Assembly (NCBI RefSeq): GCF_014635305.1 | Contig: NZ_BMCS01000002.1 | Span: forward strand, 310,001 to 374,000 | Length of the DNA: 64,000 nucleotides | Origin: Williamsia phyllosphaerae | Lineage (GTDB): Bacteria > Actinomycetota > Actinomycetes > Mycobacteriales > Mycobacteriaceae | Direction of reading: 5' to 3' | In this document: one piece after another, positions 57,622-64,000 of the stretch | Layout: every line of letters starts with the position of its first letter | Numbering within the stretch: the first letter of the stretch is position 1 | The notes under the pieces: generated by a model | What the model was told of the DNA's origin: nothing | Database searches by the model: none | Seen by the model: only the letters and a program-made list of their open reading frames with translations | Translations under genes and position numbers: made by a program

Positions 57622-57662
57622 CGGTGGCCGCCGCTCCCGCATCGCGGGAACAACGGCCACCG
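57622..57662. terminator. Hairpin between convergent PMT and secreted-protein genes
   Basis: CGGTGGCCG (57622-57630) pairs with CGGCCACCG (57654-57662), with CCCGC/GCGGG inside. There is no T-run. It lies between convergent stops and could work on both strands. Confidence 0.6.
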
Positions 57663-57688
57663 ATCTCGTCGTCAGATGACCCGGGCCG

Positions 57689-58258
57689 CTAGGGGCGGGC
57701 CGGCGCCCCGATGAACCGTCCGTAGATCGCGTCGGTCGTCGCGGTGTTGCTCGGGATGAAGATGCGGTCGATGCTCGTCTGCACCTGCATGTAGCGCAGC
57801 GGCAAATTCTTCAACTTGTCGTCGGCCGCGCGGAACTCGACCCGGTTGGCGAGGTACTTCACGTCGACCGGCACCAGTTGGTCGACGGCGGTGCCGGGCG
57901 GGTTGAACACGAGCGAGCCGTTGGCCGGGTACCCGAGCGACACCAACGACAGGACCGACTGTCCGAGACCGCCGGTCGCGTTGCGCGGACCGAACAGCAG
58001 AACCGAGTAGTTCGGTCCCTCGCCCGGGCTCGGGGTGATCCCGCCGCGCATCACCAGCGTGACGGCGAGCCGACCTCGTGCCCGGTCGTAGTCGATGGTC
58101 GCCGAGCGGATGTCGGTGCTCTTCTTCGCCCCGGGCTTGATCGGCGACTGAACGGTCACCGGCACCGCGGAGGCGGGCGCCGCGCACACCCCGGCGCCCA
58201 CGGCCATGGCGACCCCGAGCGCAGCGGCGACGACCGAACGACGTGCAGTGTGAGACAT
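57689..58258 (-). CDS. Secreted hypothetical protein, paralogue A
   Basis: A protein of 189 residues from ATG 58258 with AGGAG upstream. Signal peptide about 1-32 ending ASA-VPV. The mature part is mostly beta, with TDIRSATIDYDRARGRLAVTLVMRGG, GPNYSVLLFGPRNATGG and LANRVEFRAADDKLKNLP. No cysteine in the mature chain. It is homologous to the protein at 61909-62454, and the two sit on both sides of the osmoprotectant operon. No family recognised. Probably wall-bound or released. Confidence 0.85.
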   Translation of the reverse strand: MSHTARRSVVAAALGVAMAVGAGVCAAPASAVPVTVQSPIKPGAKKSTDIRSATIDYDRARGRLAVTLVMRGGITPSPGEGPNYSVLLFGPRNATGGLGQSVLSLVSLGYPANGSLVFNPPGTAVDQLVPVDVKYLANRVEFRAADDKLKNLPLRYMQVQTSIDRIFIPSNTATTDAIYGRFIGAPARP

Positions 58259-58358
58259 GCGTACTCCTGTGACCGTTCCCCGACCGAATGTGATTCCTCG
58301 CAGTATTGCATCCCTCGCATGGGCTTCGAGCTACATCAAGCGCAAGCCACGGGTCACG

Positions 58359-59267
58359 TCAGACAGGATGGGCCGCCAGCCACTGCTTGGCGATGTCGGC
58401 CGGCTTGGTGCCGTCGGCCGCCTGACCGTTGAGGGTGAGCAGATCGTCGGTGGTCAGCTTCGCCGACACCGCGTTGAGCGTGGTGGTGACGGTGTCGGTC
58501 TGCTTCGACTTCTTGATGACCGGCAGCACGTTCTGCGCGGCGAACAGCGACTTGTCGTCGGTCAGGGTCACCAGGTTGTTCTTGGCGATGCCCGGATCGG
58601 TGGTGAAGAGGTTGGCCGCCTGGACCTGACCGCTGGTGAGTGCGTTCATCGTGAGGGTGCCGCCGGCGTCGAGCGGTACGAAGCTCTTGAAGGTGACGCC
58701 GTAGACGTCCTTCAATCCGACCACGCCCTGAACGCGGGTCTTGAACTCCGGCGCCGCGCCCAGCGCGAGTTCGCCTCCGACCGGCGCGAGATCGGACACC
58801 TTCGCGAGCTTGTACTTCGACGCGGTGTCCTGGGTGACGCAGATCGCGTCCTTGTCCTCGGCGGGCGAGGGAGTGAGACCGACGATGCCCTCGGGCAGCT
58901 TCTGGGTGAGCTCGTCGGTGACCGCCTGCGGGGTCGCCGCGGTCGACTTCTCGTCCAGGTACTTCAGGAGCGCCCCGGTGTACTCGGGCACGAGGTCGAT
59001 CGACGAGTCCTTGAGCGCGGTGAAGTAGACCTCGCGGCTGCCGATGTTGAACTGGGTCTTCACCGCTACGCCCTTGGATTGCAGGGCCTGGGCGTAGATC
59101 TCACCGACGAGCTGACTCTCGGTGAAATCGGCGGAGCCGATGATGATCTGCGAACCCGACGAGCCCGACTGGTCGGTGCTGCTGTTGAGCGGGTCGCCAC
59201 CGCACGCCGAGATGGTCAGGACGCTCGCGGCGGCGACGGCCGCCGCGACCAGGGTGGTCTTCTTCAT
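58359..59267 (-). CDS. Osmoprotectant ABC transporter, substrate-binding lipoprotein
   Basis: A protein of 302 residues from ATG 59267 with GAGGAG upstream. Lipobox TISAC (Cys22) anchors it outside the membrane. The OpuAC-type fold shows IIIGSADFTESQLVGEIYAQALQSKG, VYFTALKDSSIDLVPEYTGALLKYL and DAGGTLTMNALTSGQVQAANLFTTDPGI. Aromatic-cage residues of choline/betaine binding are likely in the EYTG loop. Last of the four-gene operon. Confidence 0.93.
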   Translation of the reverse strand: MKKTTLVAAAVAAASVLTISACGGDPLNSSTDQSGSSGSQIIIGSADFTESQLVGEIYAQALQSKGVAVKTQFNIGSREVYFTALKDSSIDLVPEYTGALLKYLDEKSTAATPQAVTDELTQKLPEGIVGLTPSPAEDKDAICVTQDTASKYKLAKVSDLAPVGGELALGAAPEFKTRVQGVVGLKDVYGVTFKSFVPLDAGGTLTMNALTSGQVQAANLFTTDPGIAKNNLVTLTDDKSLFAAQNVLPVIKKSKQTDTVTTTLNAVSAKLTTDDLLTLNGQAADGTKPADIAKQWLAAHPV

Positions 59268-59329
59268 GGGGGTTCTCCTCGGTGTGGTGACGCTGGGGTG
59301 GACGAATGTGGGGCGGGTGCGCGGCGGGT

Positions 59330-60064
59330 TCAGGTACCCGGCGCCGGCACCGGGATCGCCGGTGAGGGACGCGAGCGGGTCGCCGAGGTCTCGGCGCGCC
59401 GCAGGCCGGGCGAGATCGTGAATCGACCGACGAGAGCGAACAGCACCTCGAACGCTATCGCGAGAACCGCGACGAGCAGGGCGCCTGCGGTCATCTTGGT
59501 GAAGTCGGCCTCGGCGCGCCCGTCGAGGATGAACCGACCGAGGCCCTGCAGGCCGACGTAGGCCGCGACGGTGGCCGTCGAGACGATCTGGAGTGTCGCG
59601 CTGCGGATCCCCGACAGCATCAGCGGCAGCGCGCACGGCAGCTGGACCCGAACGAGGATCTGGGCGCGGGTGTAGCCCATCGCCCGGGCCGCGCCCACCG
59701 CTCCCGAGTCGGCGTTCTGGATGCCCGCGTAGGTGCCGGCGAGAATCGGCGGCACACCGAGCAACACGAGTACCGCGGTCGTCGGGATCAGATACACCGC
59801 CTGACCGCTGACGCTCGAGGAGATCAGCAGGAACAGGAGCACCAGGGCGCCCAGGGTGGGCAGCGCGCGCAGGGCGTTGGCCGATCCCACCACGAGTCCC
59901 CCGCCGCGTCCGGTGTAGCCGATGAACATCCCCAGCGGAACGGCGATGGCGAGTGAGATGCCGAGCGCGAGGAGCGTGTAGACGAGGTGGTGTCCCACCT
60001 GCGCGGGCACGCCGTCGGGTCCGGTCCAGTGGGCGCTGTCGGCGAACCAGCCGGTCACGTTCAC
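59330..60064 (-). CDS. Osmoprotectant ABC transporter permease 2
   Basis: A protein of 244 residues from GTG 60064. Five or six hydrophobic helices, starting at HHLVYTLLALGISLAIAVPLGMF. The permease EAA loop reads GAARAMGYTRAQILVRVQLPCALPLMLSGIR. It forms the channel with permease 1. It overlaps permease 1 by GTGA. OpuCB/ProZ type by length and order. Confidence 0.93.
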   Translation of the reverse strand: MNVTGWFADSAHWTGPDGVPAQVGHHLVYTLLALGISLAIAVPLGMFIGYTGRGGGLVVGSANALRALPTLGALVLLFLLISSSVSGQAVYLIPTTAVLVLLGVPPILAGTYAGIQNADSGAVGAARAMGYTRAQILVRVQLPCALPLMLSGIRSATLQIVSTATVAAYVGLQGLGRFILDGRAEADFTKMTAGALLVAVLAIAFEVLFALVGRFTISPGLRRAETSATRSRPSPAIPVPAPGT

Positions 60065-60717
60065 GAGGTCACGATCCGTTCACGCCAGGGGGTGGCGAGT
60101 CGGTTGGCCACCTGGATCGCCACGTCGAAGATCACCGCGAGCACCACGCACATCACCACACCGGAGACCAGCGGACCGTACAACTGCAGTTGGAGCCCCT
60201 GGGTGAACAGCGACCCGAGTTGGGAGATGCCGAGCAGGGCGGCCAACGTCACGATCGACACGTTCGACACGACCGCGACCCGGAGGCCGGCGCTGATCAC
60301 CGGCACCGCCACCGGCAGCTCCACCAGGAACAGGATCTGCCACGTCCGGTACCCCATGGCGCGTGCGGCGAGAACGGTGTCCACGGGCACCGAGGCGAGT
60401 CCGTCGGCGACCACCCGCACGAGCAACGCAACGGTGTAGATCGTCAGCGCCAGAACGATGTTGATGGGGTCGAGGATCTTCGTGCCGATGATCGGCGGGA
60501 GGAAGATGAACAACGCCAGCGACGGCACCGTGTAGAACAGGCCCGCGATTCCGACGATCGGGGTGTAGCTGCGTCGCGAGCGATAGGCCCACCAACCCAG
60601 CGGTAATGCGACGAGGAGTCCGATCACGGTGGGGATCAGCGTCAGCCAGATGTGGCTGACCGTCAGCGACCACACCAGCCCGTAGTTGTCGCCGACCCAG
60701 TCGACGATCTTGTTCAC
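60061..60717 (-). CDS. Osmoprotectant ABC transporter permease 1
   Basis: A protein of 218 residues from GTG 60717. LVWSLTVSHIWLTLIPTVIGLLVALPLGWW begins the membrane part. The EAA loop AARAMGYRTWQILFLVELPVAVPVISAGLRVA pairs with the ATPase. It is OpuC/ProW-like. Its stop overlaps permease 2, and its start overlaps the ATPase stop, both as GTGA, so the three genes are tightly coupled. Confidence 0.93.
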   Translation of the reverse strand: MNKIVDWVGDNYGLVWSLTVSHIWLTLIPTVIGLLVALPLGWWAYRSRRSYTPIVGIAGLFYTVPSLALFIFLPPIIGTKILDPINIVLALTIYTVALLVRVVADGLASVPVDTVLAARAMGYRTWQILFLVELPVAVPVISAGLRVAVVSNVSIVTLAALLGISQLGSLFTQGLQLQLYGPLVSGVVMCVVLAVIFDVAIQVANRLATPWRERIVTS

Positions 60718-61811
60718 GCCGCACCCTCGCTCGCGCGGGCCCGGCGGATCGCGGCCAGTACGTCGGTGTCGGTCACCGAACCGACCAGCACGCCGTCGTC
60801 GCCGACGATCACGCAGCGGCCCGCGGGGTTCGACAGCGCCGAGTTGAGCAGCTCGCGCAGCGGGCTGTCGGCGCGCGCGACCGTGCCGGCGAGGTTGATG
60901 TCGCTCGACTCGACGCTGCGGGTCCCGATCGCGGTGATGTCGACCCACCCGATGGGTCGGTGGTCGCTGTCGACCGCGAGGGCCCAGCGCCCTTCGGACC
61001 CGCCGATCGGCTTGCCGACGGTCACCGTCGGCTCGGTCTGCGGGACGAGCTCGTCGTCGCCGAACCGGAAGCCGAGCGAACGGTATCCCCGTGTGCTGCC
61101 GACGAAGTCGGCGACGAACTCGTCGGCCGGGGCCTCGAGCAATCCGGCGGGGGTCGCGACCTGGGCCAGTCGCCCGCCCTGTCGCAGTACGGCGACGCGA
61201 TCGCCGAGTTTGAGGGCCTCGTCGATGTCGTGGGTGACGAGGATGATCGTCTTGGAGATGTCGCTCTGCAGGCGCAGGAACTCGTCCTGCAGTTGCGCGC
61301 GGACGATGGGGTCGACCGCACTGAACGGCTCGTCCATCAGCAGGAACGGCGGGTCGGTGGCCAGTGCCCGGGCGACGCCGACACGCTGCTGCTGTCCACC
61401 GGAGAGCTGCCACGGGTAGCGCTTCGCGAACGCGGAGTCGAGGCCGACGCGTTCGAGTAGCTCCATGGCCGCGGCCCGGGTCTGCTTCTTGCCGCCACCG
61501 AGCAGTCGCGGCAGGGCGGCGACGTTGTCGACGACGGTGCGATGCGGGAACAGCCCTGCGTTCTGGATGACGTACCCGATGCGGCGGCGCAGCGTGACGG
61601 CGTCGATCGAGGCGGTGTCGGTGCCGTCGAGGGTGATGCGGCCCGCGGTCGGGTCGATCAGTCGGTTGACCATGCGCATCGTCGTGGTCTTACCGCAGCC
61701 GGACGGACCCACGAGAACGGTGATCTGGCCGCTCGGGGCGGTGAGGTCGAGCTCGTCGACCGCGACCGTCCCGTCCGGGTATGTCTTCGAGACGCGCTCG
61801 AACTCGATCAT
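60714..61811 (-). CDS. Osmoprotectant ABC transporter ATPase with CBS domains
   Basis: A protein of 365 residues from ATG 61811. Walker A GPSGCGKTTT, Q loop VIQNAGLFPHRTV, signature LSGGQQQRVGVARAL, Walker B FLLMDEPFSAVD, and H loop VTHD. C-terminal pair of CBS domains (about 265-360), with RCVIVGDDGVLVGSVTDTDVLAAIRR, which senses ionic strength in OpuA relatives. It imports glycine betaine, choline or similar. First gene of the operon. Confidence 0.94.
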   Translation of the reverse strand: MIEFERVSKTYPDGTVAVDELDLTAPSGQITVLVGPSGCGKTTTMRMVNRLIDPTAGRITLDGTDTASIDAVTLRRRIGYVIQNAGLFPHRTVVDNVAALPRLLGGGKKQTRAAAMELLERVGLDSAFAKRYPWQLSGGQQQRVGVARALATDPPFLLMDEPFSAVDPIVRAQLQDEFLRLQSDISKTIILVTHDIDEALKLGDRVAVLRQGGRLAQVATPAGLLEAPADEFVADFVGSTRGYRSLGFRFGDDELVPQTEPTVTVGKPIGGSEGRWALAVDSDHRPIGWVDITAIGTRSVESSDINLAGTVARADSPLRELLNSALSNPAGRCVIVGDDGVLVGSVTDTDVLAAIRRARASEGAA

Positions 61812-61908
61812 GGTCGTCCTCTGTGGGTGTCGGAATCCGCCGGCCCGTGACACGGCTCTGGATCAAACCGTATAACGCGCGCGGAGACACCGCCCCCGAT
61901 CCCGCGGG

Positions 61909-62454
61909 TCAGCGCAGAGTGCGACCGTAAATCCCGTCGATCCCGAAGAAGCTGCCGGGCTCCGGTGATCGGGTCCTGGTCGACTGGACGTCGAAGTAGC
62001 GCACGTCGAGGCCGGCGATCCGATCATCGGTCGCGGTGAACTCCACCCTGTTCCCGAGGAAGCGGACTCGCACGGGGACCGACGTGGTGATCCCGTCGTT
62101 GGCGCGACTGACCTCGAGTCGCGCATCACCGGGCACACCCACCGAGGACAACGCGATCACCGCACCGCCACCGATGTACTTCTGGGGGCCGTAGAGCACC
62201 ACCGAGTAGCCCGGCCCGCCGTTGGCCAGTGGCACCGGCGCCCCACGCAGGGAGATTGTCGCCGACAGTGATCCGGTGGATCGTCCGTAGTCCACTGTCG
62301 CGGAGAGGATGTCGATCGCAGGCGCACTGAGCAAGGACGGCGGCGAGTACACCGTCACCGGGGCGGCCGAGGCGGGGGCGGCTCCGAGACCGATGCCCAT
62401 GGCCGCGGCCAGACCGCAGGCGAACGCGAGGGCGGAGCGACGTGGTGTGAACAA
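61909..62454 (-). CDS. Secreted hypothetical protein, paralogue B
   Basis: A protein of 181 residues. I chose TTG 62454 because GGGAG lies seven bases upstream and a signal peptide (FTPRRSALAFACGLAAAMG) follows at once; a longer ATG frame to 62550 would run through the promoter and the BCCT terminator. Mature part APVTVYSPPS, IDILSATVDYGRSTGSLSATISLRG, GPGYSVVLYGPQKYIGG and LGNRVEFTATDDRIAGLDVRYFDVQ aligns with paralogue A along the whole length. Function unknown. It lies 97 bases upstream of the Opu ATPase on the same strand. Confidence 0.83.
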   Translation of the reverse strand: MFTPRRSALAFACGLAAAMGIGLGAAPASAAPVTVYSPPSLLSAPAIDILSATVDYGRSTGSLSATISLRGAPVPLANGGPGYSVVLYGPQKYIGGGAVIALSSVGVPGDARLEVSRANDGITTSVPVRVRFLGNRVEFTATDDRIAGLDVRYFDVQSTRTRSPEPGSFFGIDGIYGRTLR

Positions 62455-62481
62455 GGTGAACTCCCTGAGATGTCCCGACCT

Positions 62482-62523
62482 CAATTGGTACTGAACGGTA
62501 CCAATTGTTCGCCTGGGGAACAA
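62482..62523 (-). promoter_or_regulatory. Promoter with 26-bp palindrome before paralogue B
   Basis: CAATTGGTAC (62482-62491) and GTACCAATTG (62498-62507) are perfect inverted repeats with a six-base centre. On the minus strand TTGTTC (62518-62523) and TACCGT (62495-62500) are spaced 17 bases, a good -35/-10 pair with the -10 inside the palindrome. A repressor site is likely. GGTAC-N6-GTACC is shared with the LGFP promoter at 47639. Confidence 0.65.
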
Positions 62524-62542
62524 GGAGGTGTGCGGGACAAAA

Positions 62543-62580
62543 GAAGCCACTCGCGAACCGGATGGCTCGCGAGTGGCTTC
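62543..62580 (-). terminator. Intrinsic terminator of the BCCT gene
   Basis: GAAGCCACTCGCGA pairs over 14 bases with TCGCGAGTGGCTTC, followed on the minus strand by TTTT. It begins 14 bases after the BCCT stop. Confidence 0.85.
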
Positions 62581-62594
62581 TGGAGTGCGACAGC

Positions 62595-64000
62595 TCAGCT
62601 GGTGGTCGTGCCCGGCCGGGCCTCCCCCGACGGATCGGCGGCGACAAGCGACTCGTCGACCGGCAGGTCGTCCGACGGCAGCACGTCGTTGGTGTCGTCG
62701 GTGGCCGCGATGGTGTTGGCGTGGACGCGCAACTTGTCATCGAGTCCGTCCGAGCGGTGCTTCTCCGCCAGGATCAGCGGATCGCGCCGCAGATCTTTGT
62801 AGAGCGACACGCACATCAGGATCATCACGATCACGAACGGCAGGGCCGCGATGATCGCCATCGTCTTGATGCCCTGGAGGGCGTCGTCACCGCTGACCCA
62901 CAGCAGCAGAGCGGCCACGGCACCGGTGAGGACACCCCAGAAGATGGTCACCGTCCTGCTCGGTTCGGGTCGTCCGCGTTCGGACAGCGTCGCCATCACC
63001 AGGGAGGCCGAGTCGGCACCGGAGACGAAGAAGATCGCGACCAGGACCATGACGAGCACCGAGGCGATGCCTGCCCACGGCAGGTTGCCGAGCAGATCGA
63101 ACAGCTGCGACTCCGGGCCGTCGCTCTCCGACAGGCCCTTTCCGTCCATCTCCTGGCTGATCGCGGTGCCACCGAAGATGGCGAACCACACGAGCGAGAC
63201 GCTGGACGGGACGACCATCACGCCGATCACGAACTCGCGGATGGTGCGTCCACGGCTGATCTTGGCCAGGAACATGCCGACGAACGGGGTCCAGGAGACC
63301 CACCAGGCCCAGTAGAAGATGGTCCAGCCCGCCAGCCACTCCTTGCCCGCGGCGTCGGTGCTCGCACCGGAACGCGCGGCGTCGGCGGTGATCTCCTTGG
63401 CGTAGCTGCCGATCGACGTCGGCACGACGTTGAGGATGAAGATGGTCGGGCCGACGACGAAGATGAACAGGGCCAGCGTGATGGCCAGCACCATGTTGAT
63501 GTTCGACAGCCACTGGATGCCCTTGGCGACGCCGGACACCGCAGACGCGACGAACGCCGCGGTGAGGACCGCGATGACCGCGACGAGAAGCAGCTTGCCG
63601 CTCTCGCCGACGACGTTGAGCTCCTCGAATCCCGAACCGATCTGTGCGGCACCCAATCCGAGGGACGCGACCGTACCGAACAGGGTCGCGAAGATGGCGA
63701 GGATGTCGATGACCTTGCCGCCCCAACCGTTGGCGCGGTTGCCCAGGAGCGGTGCGAACACTGCGCTGATGAGCTGGCCGCGTCCGCAGCGGTAGGTGCT
63801 GTAGGCGATCGCGAGTCCGACGACGGCGTACATCGCCCACGGGTGCAGGCCCCAGTGGAACATCGTCGTCGCCATGGCCACGCCGACGTCGTTGGCGTTG
63901 GTTCCGGGAGGCGCGTCGGAGTAGTGGGTGAGCGGCTCGTTGGCGCCGTAGAACATCAGGCCGATGCCCATGCCGGCGCTGAACATCATCGCGATCCAAC
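62595..64000 (-). CDS. BCCT-family glycine betaine/choline/carnitine transporter, 5' end outside window
   Basis: About 468 residues are visible and the frame runs off the window edge, so the N-terminus and first helices are missing. The BCCT signature is FYWAWWVSWTPFVGMFLAKISRGRTIREF, and the betaine-site tryptophans are part of it. GMGIGLMFYGANEP marks helix 3. A hydrophilic C-terminal tail of about 85 residues (from LYKDLRRDPL) is cytoplasmic and may sense osmotic strength. It is a secondary, sodium- or proton-coupled carrier, next to the Opu ABC operon for the same class of solutes. Confidence 0.95.
   Translation of the reverse strand, partial: WIAMMFSAGMGIGLMFYGANEPLTHYSDAPPGTNANDVGVAMATTMFHWGLHPWAMYAVVGLAIAYSTYRCGRGQLISAVFAPLLGNRANGWGGKVIDILAIFATLFGTVASLGLGAAQIGSGFEELNVVGESGKLLLVAVIAVLTAAFVASAVSGVAKGIQWLSNINMVLAITLALFIFVVGPTIFILNVVPTSIGSYAKEITADAARSGASTDAAGKEWLAGWTIFYWAWWVSWTPFVGMFLAKISRGRTIREFVIGVMVVPSSVSLVWFAIFGGTAISQEMDGKGLSESDGPESQLFDLLGNLPWAGIASVLVMVLVAIFFVSGADSASLVMATLSERGRPEPSRTVTIFWGVLTGAVAALLLWVSGDDALQGIKTMAIIAALPFVIVMILMCVSLYKDLRRDPLILAEKHRSDGLDDKLRVHANTIAATDDTNDVLPSDDLPVDESLVAADPSGEARPGTTTS

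Noticed and set aside
62455..62550. ATG start at 62550 for the second secreted paralogue
   Set aside because: It would run through a strong promoter palindrome and the BCCT terminator, and put 32 hydrophilic residues before the signal peptide. TTG 62454 has a good ribosome-binding site.

Overview
The window is a high-GC actinobacterial chromosome segment, most likely Gordonia or a close relative in the Corynebacteriales. The pointers are a GC-rich, codon-biased sequence with many GTG starts, an RpfB with DUF348, G5 and Rpf domains, an LGFP-repeat protein, a protein O-mannosyltransferase, an IdeR-like box before efeUOB, and DesA3-type lipid genes. The genus is inferred. From 7936 to 57611 the gene order, as I remember it, is a rearranged version of Mycobacterium tuberculosis Rv1002c-Rv1026 with insertions. 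No prophage, insertion sequence, integrase or CRISPR array was seen, and no gene-free stretch exceeds 300 bases.

Layout. 1-2301: end of a phytase-like secreted esterase, a secreted trypsin-like protease and a membrane-anchored hypothetical. 2329-5804: a TetR regulator divergent from a desaturase-reductase/DesA3 operon with a 16-bp palindrome between them, then a small gene. 5880-7903: MFS exporter and a DUF4395 membrane protein. 7936-12195 (minus): lpqU, eno, ftsB, DUF501, ppx. 12292-15851: IdeR-like box and efeUOB iron/haem uptake operon. 16342-20717 (minus): mfd-mazG. 20778-24312: flavin-binding protein, SDR, acetyltransferase, TetR, NTF2-like protein and a small hypothetical gene. 24331-24402: tRNA-Gln(TTG). 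24440-28957: a 1505-residue CheB-CheR-PAS-GGDEF-EAL fusion. 29062-32769: SDR, then glmU-prs-arsC. 32773-33740: two NTF2/limonene-epoxide-hydrolase-like genes. 33983-37455: rplY-pth and two tandem ketoacyl synthase III genes. 37546-40901: prfC, a lipoprotein and 3-hydroxyisobutyryl-CoA hydrolase. 40914-47513 (minus): phzF-like, tatD, rpfB, rsmA, ispE, ABC-F. 47729-52209: LGFP protein, acetyltransferase, glycerophosphodiester phosphodiesterase, a VOC gene between two inverted 22-bp repeat arrays, alpha/beta hydrolase, PPOX protein. 52269-57611: metG-pabB, rsmI, protein mannosyltransferase. 57689-64000 (minus): an osmoprotectant ABC operon bracketed by two paralogous secreted proteins, then a BCCT transporter cut by the window edge.

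How it works together. Most genes are housekeeping functions for the cell wall (glmU, rpfB, lpqU, ftsB, PMT), translation (rplY, pth, prfC, metG, rsmA, rsmI, tRNA-Gln) and DNA repair (mfd, mazG, tatD). Lipid genes include DesA3 with its reductase and the twin KAS III. Accessory parts cover iron uptake, osmoprotection and c-di-GMP signalling. About 18 genes carry a TANNNT -10 hexamer only 5-9 bases before the start codon, which predicts widespread leaderless transcripts. Eight gene pairs overlap as GTGA, which suggests translational coupling.

The items least explained by known systems are the CheB/CheR/c-di-GMP fusion, the inverted 22-bp arrays around the VOC gene, the GGTAC-N6-GTACC sites shared by two envelope-protein promoters, and the TetR palindrome of which 14 bases recur before the DUF4395 gene.
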